From: Bradyrhizobium sp.
Lineage (GTDB): Bacteria; Pseudomonadota; Alphaproteobacteria; Rhizobiales; Xanthobacteraceae
Reading direction: 5' to 3'
DNA length: 42,259 bases
NCBI GenBank assembly: GCA_021732175.1
Contig: JAKFVP010000003.1
Span: 1 to 42,259, forward strand
Shown piece by piece: positions 1 to 8,541 of the stretch; the first letter of the stretch is position 1; the number at the start of each line of letters is the position of its first letter. Made by a program: the position numbers and the translations under genes. A model generated the notes under the pieces. It was not told the origin of the DNA, did not search any database, and saw nothing but the letters and a program-made list of their open reading frames with translations.

Positions 1-240
1 TCGCTGGAGCTCTTGCTGGCGCAGCCGGCCGAGCGGCGGAAGGCCATCATCGGCAGCGCCCCCGTCAAGATCGCGATCGAGGCGGCCGTGCGCTGGGGCT
101 GGGATGCCGTGATCGGCCCGGATGGCGAATTCGTGGGCATGCACGGATTCGGCGCCAGCGCGCCTGCCAAGGACCTTTTCAAGCACTTTGGCATTACCGC
201 CGAGGCTGCGGTTAACGCTGCCCTGAAACGCCTGGGCTGA
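1..240 (+). CDS. tkt: transketolase, C-terminal fragment (truncated by window start)
   Basis: Frame 1 is open from base 1; ends ...[41 protein letters not shown], a typical transketolase C-terminus, directly upstream of gap. Confidence 0.9.
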   Translation, partial: SLELLLAQPAERRKAIIGSAPVKIAIEAAVRWGWDAVIGPDGEFVGMHGFGASAPAKDLFKHFGITAEAAVNAALKRLG

Positions 241-390
241 GGGGCTGAATCGGTTGAGATTGCCGGGAAAAAGGACTAGGTAAAGTTCCATCTTGACCGC
301 TCCCGCCCGGCAGAACCGGGCGTTCCGCCGTAAGAACTCCGCGAGGGAAATCCCGCGGGGCGGCATCAGCTTTTAGAAGGAGAAACGAGC

Positions 391-1398
391 ATGGCACTCC
401 GCGTCGCGATCAACGGATTTGGCCGTATCGGCCGCAACGTGCTGCGCGCCATCGCCGAGTCCGGCCGCAAGGACATCGAGGTGGTCGGCATCAACGATCT
501 CGGCCCGGTCGAGACCAACGCGCACCTGCTCCGTTTCGACTCCGTGCACGGCCGCTTCCCCGGCACCGTCACCGTCGATGGCGACTCGATCAGCCTCGGC
601 AACGGCAAGATCAAGGTCTGCGCCGAGCGCGATCCGTCAAAACTGCCGTGGAAGGATCTCGGCGTCGACATCGCGCTCGAATGCACCGGCATCTTCACCG
701 CTAAGGACAAGGCTTCGGCCCACCTTACCGCAGGCGCCAAGCGCGTGCTGGTCTCCGCGCCCGCCGATGGCGCCGACGCCACCATCGTCTACGGCGTCAA
801 CCACGACACGCTGACCAAGCAGCACCTCGTCGTCTCCAACGGCAGCTGCACCACCAATTGTCTGGCGCCTGTCGCCAAGGTCCTGAACGACACGGTCGGC
901 ATCGAGACCGGCTTCATGACCACGATCCACGCCTATACCGGCGACCAGCCGACGCTCGACACCATGCACAAGGATCTCTATCGCGGCCGTGCGGCGGCAA
1001 TGTCGATGATCCCGACCTCGACCGGTGCTGCCAAGGCGATCGGCCTCGTGCTGCCGGAGCTGAAGGGCAAGCTCGATGGCGTCGCGATCCGCGTGCCGAC
1101 GCCGAACGTCTCGGTGGTCGATCTCAAGATCGTCGCCAAGCGCGCCACCGACGTGAAGGAAATCAACGCGGCGATGAAGCGTGCCAGCGAGCAGCAGCTC
1201 AAGGGCATCCTCGGCTACACGTCAGCGCCGAACGTCTCGATCGACTTCAACCACGATCCGCACTCCTCGACCTTCCACGAGGACCAGACCAAGGTCATGA
1301 ACGGCAATCTGGTGCGCGTGATGTCCTGGTATGACAATGAGTGGGGCTTCTCCAACCGCATGGCCGACACGGCCGTCGCGATGGGCAAGCTGCTCTAA
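391..1398 (+). CDS. gap: type I glyceraldehyde-3-phosphate dehydrogenase
   Basis: [20 protein letters not shown] Rossmann start, active-site [13 protein letters not shown]-terminal [13 protein letters not shown]. Confidence 0.98.
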   Translation: MALRVAINGFGRIGRNVLRAIAESGRKDIEVVGINDLGPVETNAHLLRFDSVHGRFPGTVTVDGDSISLGNGKIKVCAERDPSKLPWKDLGVDIALECTGIFTAKDKASAHLTAGAKRVLVSAPADGADATIVYGVNHDTLTKQHLVVSNGSCTTNCLAPVAKVLNDTVGIETGFMTTIHAYTGDQPTLDTMHKDLYRGRAAAMSMIPTSTGAAKAIGLVLPELKGKLDGVAIRVPTPNVSVVDLKIVAKRATDVKEINAAMKRASEQQLKGILGYTSAPNVSIDFNHDPHSSTFHEDQTKVMNGNLVRVMSWYDNEWGFSNRMADTAVAMGKLL

Positions 1399-1425
1399 TA
1401 TCTCGCGGCATAGCCGGAGAACGCC

Positions 1426-1578
1426 ATGATCCCCAAGCTGGTCGCCCTCGTGCTGTTGCTGGCGCTGATGGGCGGCCTGCTTTTTCTGTTCCTGCGGTCG
1501 GGCAGCAAGATCAAGCCCGATCCCAATCGCAAGAACGAGGACTGGCCCAACATCACCCAAGGCGGCTCAGGCGGCTGA
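1426..1578 (+). CDS. small single-TM protein (50 aa) between gap and pgk
   Basis: ATG preceded by CCGGAGAACGCC; translates [50 protein letters not shown]. Absent from the supplied ORF list. Confidence 0.65.
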   Translation: MIPKLVALVLLLALMGGLLFLFLRSGSKIKPDPNRKNEDWPNITQGGSGG

Positions 1579-1589
1579 TAGGATTTCCC

Positions 1590-2786
1590 GTGACGAAAAA
1601 CTTCCGCACCCTCGATGACGTCGACGTGAAGGGCAAGCGCGTGCTGCTGCGCGTCGACCTCAACGTGCCCATGGAGAACGGCCGCGTCACCGACGCGACC
1701 CGGCTCGAACGCGTCGCGCCGACCATCACGGAGATCGCCGGCAAGGGTGGCAAGGTGATCCTGCTCGCGCATTTCGGCCGGCCCAAGGGCCGCGATGCCA
1801 AGGATTCGCTGAAGCCCGTGGCCGAAGCGCTCTCGAAGGTGATCAAAAAGCCGGTTTCCTTCGCCGAGGACTGCGTCGGCGAGCCCGCCTCCAAAGCGAT
1901 ATCGGCAATGAAGGACGGCGACGTCCTGTGCCTGGAGAACACCCGCTTCCACAAGGAAGAGGAAAAGAACGATCCGGCGTTCGTCGCGGAGCTCGCCAAG
2001 CTCGGCGACATCTGGGTCAACGATGCCTTCTCCGCCGCGCACCGCGCGCATGCCTCGACCGAGGGCCTCGGCCACAAGCTGCCGGCCTATGCGGGACGGA
2101 CCATGCAGGCCGAGCTCGATGCGTTGGGCAAGGCGCTGGAAGCGCCGACCAAGCCTGTGATCGCCATCATCGGCGGCGCCAAGGTGTCGACCAAGATCGA
2201 CCTCCTGGAAAATCTCGTCAGCAAGGTCGACGCGCTCGTGATCGGCGGCGGCATGGCCAACACCTTCCTGCACGCGCAGGGCGTCGCGGTCGGCAAGTCG
2301 CTGTGCGAGAAGGATCTGGCGCCGACGGCGCTGCGCATCCTCGAGAAGGCGGAAGCTGCCAATTGCGCGATCATCCTCCCCGTCGATGCCGTGGTTGCCT
2401 ATCACTTCGCGGCCAACGCGCCGTCGCACGCCTATGGGCTCGATGCGATCCCGGCTGACGGCATGATCCTCGACGTCGGCCCGCAATCGATCTCGCGCAT
2501 TCACGCGGCGATCGACGATGCCGCCACGCTGGTCTGGAACGGTCCGCTCGGCGCCTTCGAGATGACGCCGTTCGACCGTGGCACCATGATCGCTGCGCGC
2601 CATGCCGCCGAGCGCACCAAGTCAAAGAAGCTGATCTCGGTGGCCGGCGGCGGCGACACGGTGGCAGCCCTCAACCAGGCCGGCGTCGGCCACGACTTTT
2701 CCTATGTTTCGACTGCGGGTGGCGCGTTTCTTGAATGGATGGAAGGGAAACCATTGCCCGGCGTCGAGGTTCTAAGAACGAAATAA
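1590..2786 (+). CDS. pgk: phosphoglycerate kinase
   Basis: GTG start giving [46 protein letters not shown]-terminal [16 protein letters not shown]. The supplied ORF 1341..2786 is over-extended 5'. Confidence 0.97.
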   Translation: MTKNFRTLDDVDVKGKRVLLRVDLNVPMENGRVTDATRLERVAPTITEIAGKGGKVILLAHFGRPKGRDAKDSLKPVAEALSKVIKKPVSFAEDCVGEPASKAISAMKDGDVLCLENTRFHKEEEKNDPAFVAELAKLGDIWVNDAFSAAHRAHASTEGLGHKLPAYAGRTMQAELDALGKALEAPTKPVIAIIGGAKVSTKIDLLENLVSKVDALVIGGGMANTFLHAQGVAVGKSLCEKDLAPTALRILEKAEAANCAIILPVDAVVAYHFAANAPSHAYGLDAIPADGMILDVGPQSISRIHAAIDDAATLVWNGPLGAFEMTPFDRGTMIAARHAAERTKSKKLISVAGGGDTVAALNQAGVGHDFSYVSTAGGAFLEWMEGKPLPGVEVLRTK

Positions 2787-2837
2787 GCCAATCCCATCAA
2801 GCGCCACCGCGCGCAGCCAACCCGGAGAACAGGACCC

Positions 2838-3905
2838 ATGGCCCGTATTACGTTGCGTCAATTGCTCGATCACGCGGCGGAACACGACTACGGCGTGCCG
2901 GCGTTCAACATCAACAACATGGAACAGGCGCTGGCGATCATGGACGCGGCGTCGACCCTCGATGCCCCCGTCATCATCCAGGCCTCGCGCGGCGCGCGCT
3001 CCTACGCCAATGACGTGATGCTGCGTCACATGATGGACGCCGTCACCGAGATCTATCCGCAGATTCCGGTTTGCGTGCATCTCGACCATGGCAACGAGCC
3101 CGCCACCTGCATGACCGCAATCCAGGCCGGCTTCACCTCGGTCATGATGGACGGCTCGCTGAAGGCCGACGGCAAGACGCCGGGCGACTGGGACTACAAT
3201 GTCGGCGTGACCAAGACCGTCACGGACATGGCCCATCTCGGCGGCATCTCTGTCGAAGGCGAACTCGGCGTGCTCGGCTCGCTCGAGACCGGCATGGGCG
3301 ACAAGGAAGACGGCCACGGCGCCGAAGGCAAGCTGTCGCACGATCAGCTCCTGACCAACCCCGATGAAGCCGTGAAGTTCGTAAAGGAAACCAAGGTCGA
3401 TGCGCTGGCCATCGCCATGGGCACTTCGCACGGCGCCTACAAGTTCACCCGCAAGCCCGACGGGGACATCCTCGCCATGAACGTGATCGAGGAGATTCAC
3501 CGCAAGCTGCCGAACACGCATCTGGTCATGCACGGCTCCTCGTCGGTGCCGCAGGACCTGCAGGAAATCATCAACGCCAATGGCGGCAAGATGAAGCCGA
3601 CCTGGGGCGTGCCGGTCTCGGAAATCCAGCGCGGCATCAAGAACGGCGTGCGCAAGATCAACATCGACACCGACAACCGCATGGCGATGACCGGCCAGAT
3701 CCGCAAAGTGCTGAAGGACAATCCGGAAGAGTTCGATCCGCGCAAGTACCTGAAGCCCGCGATGGAGGCGATGGCCAAGCTCTGCAAGCAGCGCCTGCAG
3801 GAGTTCAATACCGCAGGCCAGGCCAGCAAGATCAGACGCGTGCTCACCACCGCCGAAATGGCCAAGCGCTACGCCAAGGGCGAACTCGACCCCCGCGTCG
3901 CGTAG
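2838..3905 (+). CDS. fba: class II fructose-bisphosphate aldolase (Calvin-cycle subtype)
   Basis: [63 protein letters not shown]. Confidence 0.96.
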   Translation: MARITLRQLLDHAAEHDYGVPAFNINNMEQALAIMDAASTLDAPVIIQASRGARSYANDVMLRHMMDAVTEIYPQIPVCVHLDHGNEPATCMTAIQAGFTSVMMDGSLKADGKTPGDWDYNVGVTKTVTDMAHLGGISVEGELGVLGSLETGMGDKEDGHGAEGKLSHDQLLTNPDEAVKFVKETKVDALAIAMGTSHGAYKFTRKPDGDILAMNVIEEIHRKLPNTHLVMHGSSSVPQDLQEIINANGGKMKPTWGVPVSEIQRGIKNGVRKINIDTDNRMAMTGQIRKVLKDNPEEFDPRKYLKPAMEAMAKLCKQRLQEFNTAGQASKIRRVLTTAEMAKRYAKGELDPRVA

Positions 3906-3915
3906 CGCCTGGTAA

Positions 3916-4056
3916 CTCCCCCTCGCCCCGCTCTTGCGGGGAGAGGGTCGGGGTGAGAGGCTGTCTCAGTATAGGCGGTCACAAAAAGGACTCGCGGAGA
4001 GTCCCCCTCACCCGGATTGCTTCGCAATCCGACCTCTCCCCGCAAGCGGGGCGAGG
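3916..4056. repeat. intergenic imperfect palindromic element
   Basis: CCTCGCCCCGCTCTTGCGGGGAGAGG (3921-3946) and its near reverse complement CCTCTCCCCGCAAGCGGGGCGAGG (4033-4056). Confidence 0.8.
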
Positions 4057-4189
4057 TGGACCGAACCAAGCTCACCCGATCGTGTTCCCCCACAATTCTT
4101 AACGCCCTGCGACGAACGTAAATCTCCCTATTTGCCCGAGAACCGTCTATTTTCCCGGCCAAAGCACATTCCGTCCGGGAGAACTGCCA

Positions 4190-5215
4190 ATGAACCTTAC
4201 TGAACTCAACAAGATCGCCGTTGCCATGGTTGCGCCGGGCAAGGGCATTCTGGCCGCCGACGAATCCTCCGGCACCATCAAGAAGCGCTTTGACGCCATC
4301 AAGGTCGAATCGACCGAGGAGAACCGCCGCGACTATCGCGAGATGCTGTTCCGCTCCAGGGAGGCGATGAGCAAGTACATCTCCGGCGTCATCCTCTATG
4401 ACGAGACGATCTGGCAGAACGCCAAGGACGGCACGCCGCTGGTCAAGCTGATCGAGCAGGCAGGCAGCATCCCCGGCATCAAGGTCGACGAAGGCACGCA
4501 GGCGCTGCCGCAGTGCCCGGGTGAACTCGTGACCGTGGGCCTCGACAAGCTCGCCGAGCGGCTGAAGAAATATTACGAGCGCGGCGCGCGCTTTGCGAAA
4601 TGGCGCGCGGTGATCGATATCGGCAGCGGCATTCCCACCATGACCGCGATATCAGTCAATGCGCATGCGCTGGCCCGCTATGCCGCGCTGTGCCAGGCCG
4701 CGCAGATCGTGCCGATTGTCGAGCCCGAAGTGCTGATGGACGGCGATCACGACATCGACCGCTGCTATGACGTGACGCAGCGCGTGCTCAACAAGACATT
4801 CCAGGAATTGCGCGTGCAGCGCGTTGAACTCGAAGGCATGGTGCTGAAGCCGAACATGGCGATCTCCGGAAAGAAGTGCGCGAAGCAGGCTTCCGTCGCC
4901 GAAGTTGCCGAGAAGACCGTGCGGATGCTGAAAGCCTGCGTACCCGCGGCCGTGCCCGGCATCGCCTTCCTGTCCGGCGGACAGAGCGACGAGGAAGCAA
5001 CCGCGCATCTCGATGCCATGAACAAGATCGGCGGCCTGCCGTGGAAGCTGACCTTCTCCTACGGCCGCGCGTTGCAGGCAGCGCCGCAGAAGGCATGGGC
5101 AGGCAAGTCCGAGAATGTCGCGGCCGGTCAGCGCGCGTTCGCACACCGCGCCCACATGAACGGACTTGCCAGCAAGGGCGCCTGGGAGTCCGGGCTGGAA
5201 AAGAAGGCGGCCTGA
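4190..5215 (+). CDS. class I fructose-bisphosphate aldolase
   Basis: KGILAADESSGTIKKRFD, VDEGTQALPQCPGE, KWRAVIDIG, VLKPNMAISG, PGIAFLSGGQSDEEAT. Confidence 0.95.
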   Translation: MNLTELNKIAVAMVAPGKGILAADESSGTIKKRFDAIKVESTEENRRDYREMLFRSREAMSKYISGVILYDETIWQNAKDGTPLVKLIEQAGSIPGIKVDEGTQALPQCPGELVTVGLDKLAERLKKYYERGARFAKWRAVIDIGSGIPTMTAISVNAHALARYAALCQAAQIVPIVEPEVLMDGDHDIDRCYDVTQRVLNKTFQELRVQRVELEGMVLKPNMAISGKKCAKQASVAEVAEKTVRMLKACVPAAVPGIAFLSGGQSDEEATAHLDAMNKIGGLPWKLTFSYGRALQAAPQKAWAGKSENVAAGQRAFAHRAHMNGLASKGAWESGLEKKAA

Positions 5216-5217
5216 CA

Positions 5218-5889
5218 TTGGCCGCCAAGCCTCCGCCGCCGCGCCCTGCGCCGCGCCTCTATCTTGCGACACCGGAGCTGGACGATCCGTCCGGCCTCCT
5301 CGCGCAGTTGCCGGACCTGCTGGCAGCGACTGACGTCGCTGCCGTGCTGGTGCGGCTGAAGGAAACCGACCAGCGCAGCATGATCTCGCGGCTGAAGCAG
5401 CTCGCACCTGTTATCCAGAACGCCGGCGCGGCGCTGCTGGTCGATGGCCATGTCGAGCTGGTGGCGCGCGCCGGTGCCGATGGCGCGCACGTCACGGGCA
5501 TCGCCGCGCTGGAAGAGGCGCTGCCGTCGCTGAAGCCGGATCGTATTGCCGGCGTCGGAGGTCTTGCGACACGACATGATTCAATGGCGGCGGGCGAATC
5601 CGGCGCCGACTACGTGCTGTTCGGCGAGCCCGATGCGAAAGGCGAGCGGCCGTCGGTTGAGGCGATCGCCGAGCGGCTGCAATGGTGGGACGAATTGTTC
5701 GAGCCGCCTTGTGTGGGCTTTGCCGCCTCGCTGACCGAGGCTAAGGAATTCGCGACCGCCGGTGCGGATTTCGTGCTGGTGGGCGATTTCATCTGGGCCG
5801 ATCCGCGCGGCGCCAAGGCGGCGCTGATCGATGCCGGAAAGGCGATTGCGCAGGCGCACGCCGCGGCCCATGGAAAAGTCCGCGCCTGA
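5218..5889 (+). CDS. divergent thiamine-phosphate synthase (ThiE)-like TIM-barrel protein
   Basis: TTG start 2 nt after the previous stop; RLYLATPEL, ALLVDGHVELVARAGADGAHVTG, GADYVLFGEP resemble ThiE, but canonical motifs are altered. Confidence 0.75.
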   Translation: MAAKPPPPRPAPRLYLATPELDDPSGLLAQLPDLLAATDVAAVLVRLKETDQRSMISRLKQLAPVIQNAGAALLVDGHVELVARAGADGAHVTGIAALEEALPSLKPDRIAGVGGLATRHDSMAAGESGADYVLFGEPDAKGERPSVEAIAERLQWWDELFEPPCVGFAASLTEAKEFATAGADFVLVGDFIWADPRGAKAALIDAGKAIAQAHAAAHGKVRA

Positions 5890-6956
5890 TGAAGACCCTT
5901 CGGCCGATAGCGATTGTTGCCGCGAGCCTGATGTTTTCGCAGGGCGCATTCGCGCAGGCACAGCCGGCGCCATCAGCGGCTCCTGCCGCGAAGGACGCGC
6001 CGAAGGAAAAGAAGGCGCCGGTCGCCGCCAAGAAGACGCCGGCAACGCCGCCCAAGCCGGCCGCAACGCCGGTCCCCGCACCGACCGCTACGCCCGCGCC
6101 CGGTGCCGTGTTTGAAGACCCCAATGTCGATCTCGTCTACGGCGCCTATCAGCGCGGCATGTACAAGACCGCGTTCGACCTTGCGACCAACCGCGCGCAG
6201 TTCAATGGCGATCCCAAGGCGATGACCATGCTGGGCGAACTCTACGCCAATGCGATGGGCGTCAAGCGCGACTACGCCAAGGCCGCCGAATGGTACAAGC
6301 GCGCCGCCGATGCCGGCGATCGCGAGGCGATGTTTGCGCTCGCCATGATGCGCTTCTCCGGGCGCGGCGGGCCCGCCAACCGCGAAGAAGCCGTCAAGCT
6401 GATGGCTTCCTCGGCCAAGCTCGGCAATCCCAAGGCGGCCTATAATCTGGCGCTGCTCTATCTCGACGGCCAGACCCTGCCGCAGGACCTCAGGCGCGCG
6501 GCCGAGCTATTGCGCGTCGCCGCGGATGCCGGCAATCCCGAAGCGCAATATGCGCTGGCGACTTTCTACAAGGAAGGCACCGGCGTCGAGAAGGACATGG
6601 AGAAGGCGGTGCGCCTGCTGCAGGCCGCCTCGCTCGCCGGCAATGTCGATGCCGAGGTCGAATATGCCATCGCGATGTTCAACGGCTCCGGCACGCCGAA
6701 GAACCAGCCCGCCGCGGTGGCGCTGCTGCGCAAGGCCGCCAGGCAAAACAGCCCGATCGCGCAAAACCGGCTGGCGCGCGTGCTCGCCTACGGGCAAGGC
6801 GCGCAGCAGGACAAGGTCGAGGCGCTGAAGTGGCACTGGATCGCGAAAAGCAAGGGCAAGGGCGACCCCGAACTCGACGAGTACCTCGCCGACGTTCCGG
6901 CCGCCGATCGCGCCAGGGCCGAGGAAGCCAGCCGCAAATGGCTCGGCAACAAATGA
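5889..6956 (+). CDS. exported Sel1/TPR-repeat protein
   Basis: Signal peptide (MFSQGAFAQA), Ala/Pro/Lys-rich linker, repeated units such as AEWYKRAADAGDREAMFALAMM and AELLRVAADAGNPEAQYALATFY. Start overlaps the previous stop by 1 nt. Confidence 0.9.
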   Translation: MKTLRPIAIVAASLMFSQGAFAQAQPAPSAAPAAKDAPKEKKAPVAAKKTPATPPKPAATPVPAPTATPAPGAVFEDPNVDLVYGAYQRGMYKTAFDLATNRAQFNGDPKAMTMLGELYANAMGVKRDYAKAAEWYKRAADAGDREAMFALAMMRFSGRGGPANREEAVKLMASSAKLGNPKAAYNLALLYLDGQTLPQDLRRAAELLRVAADAGNPEAQYALATFYKEGTGVEKDMEKAVRLLQAASLAGNVDAEVEYAIAMFNGSGTPKNQPAAVALLRKAARQNSPIAQNRLARVLAYGQGAQQDKVEALKWHWIAKSKGKGDPELDEYLADVPAADRARAEEASRKWLGNK

Positions 6957-7051
6957 TCCGCCTTGACGGCGCGGGCGCGGCAGGGCACCCAAGGCCGTAA
7001 TGACCGCCGCGAAACCGCGCTCCCTCCCCCTCATTCCACCTGCGTGATTGC

Positions 7052-7840
7052 ATGCTCTATTCCGCCCTCATCAACGTCATGGTCAAGGCCGCGCGCCGCG
7101 CCGGCCGCAGCCTGAAGCGCGACCTCGGCGAGATCGAGCATCTGCAGGTGTCGCTGAAGGGGCCGGCGAATTTCGTCTCGCTCGCCGACAAGCGCGCCGA
7201 GGAAATGCTCTACACGGATCTGGCCAAGGCGCGGCCCGGCTACGGCTTCCTCGGCGAGGAAGGCGGCTCGCGCGAAGGCAGCGACAAGAGCCACACCTGG
7301 ATCGTCGACCCCCTCGATGGCACCACCAACTTCCTGCACGGCATCCCGCAATTTGCGATCTCGATTGGCCTGGCGCGCGAGGGCACGGTGATTGCCGGCG
7401 TGATCTACAATCCCGCCAATGACGAGCTCTACATCGCCGAGCGCGGCAAGGGCGCCTTCCTCAACGACCAGCGCATCCGCGTCGCCGGGCGGCGCAAGCT
7501 CAACGAATGCGTGATCGCCTGCGGCTTGCCGCATATCGGCCGCGGCGACCACGAGCAGTCGCGCCGCGAGATGACCGAGATACAGGACAAGGTCGCAGGC
7601 CTGCGCCGCTTCGGCGCCGCCTCGCTCGACATGGCGTTTGTCGCGGCCGGCCGCCTCGACGGCTATTGGGAGCGCAATCTGCAGGCCTGGGACATCGCGG
7701 CCGGCCAGATCATGGTGCGCGAGGCCGGCGGCATCGTTTCCGGCATCGAGGGCAACGACAATGCACTGACGACGGGCCACGTCGTCTGCGGCAATGAGTT
7801 CGTGCAAGCCGAGCTGGTGAAGATATTGAAGCCGCTGTGA
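7052..7840 (+). CDS. suhB: inositol monophosphatase family protein
   Basis: LGEEGG, WIVDPLDGTTNFLHGIPQFAISIGL and C-terminal WDIAAGQIMVREAGG motifs. Confidence 0.93.
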   Translation: MLYSALINVMVKAARRAGRSLKRDLGEIEHLQVSLKGPANFVSLADKRAEEMLYTDLAKARPGYGFLGEEGGSREGSDKSHTWIVDPLDGTTNFLHGIPQFAISIGLAREGTVIAGVIYNPANDELYIAERGKGAFLNDQRIRVAGRRKLNECVIACGLPHIGRGDHEQSRREMTEIQDKVAGLRRFGAASLDMAFVAAGRLDGYWERNLQAWDIAAGQIMVREAGGIVSGIEGNDNALTTGHVVCGNEFVQAELVKILKPL

Positions 7841-7959
7841 GCGGCTTCTGCCTTCCGTCCGCGCGTCCGAGCAGGATACGCGACGACTACCGCACCGGCA
7901 AATCGACCGTACCGCCAGAACGATGGTGAAGACGTTGCGGGCGCACTAGCCTTCGCCGC

Positions 7960-8529
7960 ATGCGCAAGGCCGCCATCTCGATCACGGTGATACTATCTGC
8001 CCCGGTGCTGGCGCTCTATTTCTGGCGCATCGAACCGCTCCTGCCCGCGCGCGGCGGCGCTACCTGTCTTGCGGCCAACTATGACCCACCTCGCCAGATC
8101 GACCTATCCTCGCCGCGCCGCGACAAGAAGAGCACCGCCGACGTGAAGTCGATGCGGCTGAAGATTTCGCTCTCACCGGATGAAAAGCCCTACAGCGACG
8201 GCAGGGGCGGTGGCTACGGCTGGCGTTACGCCCTGTACCTCGACGCGCGCCTGACCAACGGCGAGCGGCTGACGTCAGCCTCGATTTGCGAATGGCGCGA
8301 AGGCTTCGTTGGCCACGTCATCCCGGCCCTGTTCTGCTACATCGATTGCGACGGCGGCAGCGTAACGGTCTTCCGCAAGATCGGCCAGAACGCCCTCGCC
8401 GTCTGGTTCGAGCCCGGCGAACGCCTGCGCACCGGCCAAACCTGCGACGGCGGCGGCGGGGTGTTCATCGGGGCGGAGAAGGACTGGCGGAGGCTGCCGG
8501 TTTCAAACGCGGAGAAGTGCGCGGAGTAG
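7960..8529 (+). CDS. exported hypothetical protein
   Basis: N-terminal hydrophobic anchor MRKAAISITVILSAPVLALYF; no family recognised. Confidence 0.6.
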   Translation: MRKAAISITVILSAPVLALYFWRIEPLLPARGGATCLAANYDPPRQIDLSSPRRDKKSTADVKSMRLKISLSPDEKPYSDGRGGGYGWRYALYLDARLTNGERLTSASICEWREGFVGHVIPALFCYIDCDGGSVTVFRKIGQNALAVWFEPGERLRTGQTCDGGGGVFIGAEKDWRRLPVSNAEKCAE

Positions 8530-8541
8530 AGTCTACTCCGC
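8521..8541. terminator. perfect palindrome spanning both convergent stop codons; possible bidirectional terminator
   Basis: GCGGAGTAGA-G-TCTACTCCGC: 10-bp perfect arms, contains TAG of the + ORF (8527-8529) and TAG of the - ORF (8533-8535). No T-tract. Confidence 0.5.

Noticed and set aside
304-322. CGCCCGG-CAGAA-CCGGGCG hairpin upstream of gap as a riboswitch
   Set aside because: A simple GC hairpin with no known riboswitch consensus; possibly a transketolase terminator or 5'-UTR stem, too weak to call.
3916-4056. CRISPR-like or tandem repeat array
   Set aside because: Repeats are inverted and only two copies; no regular spacers.
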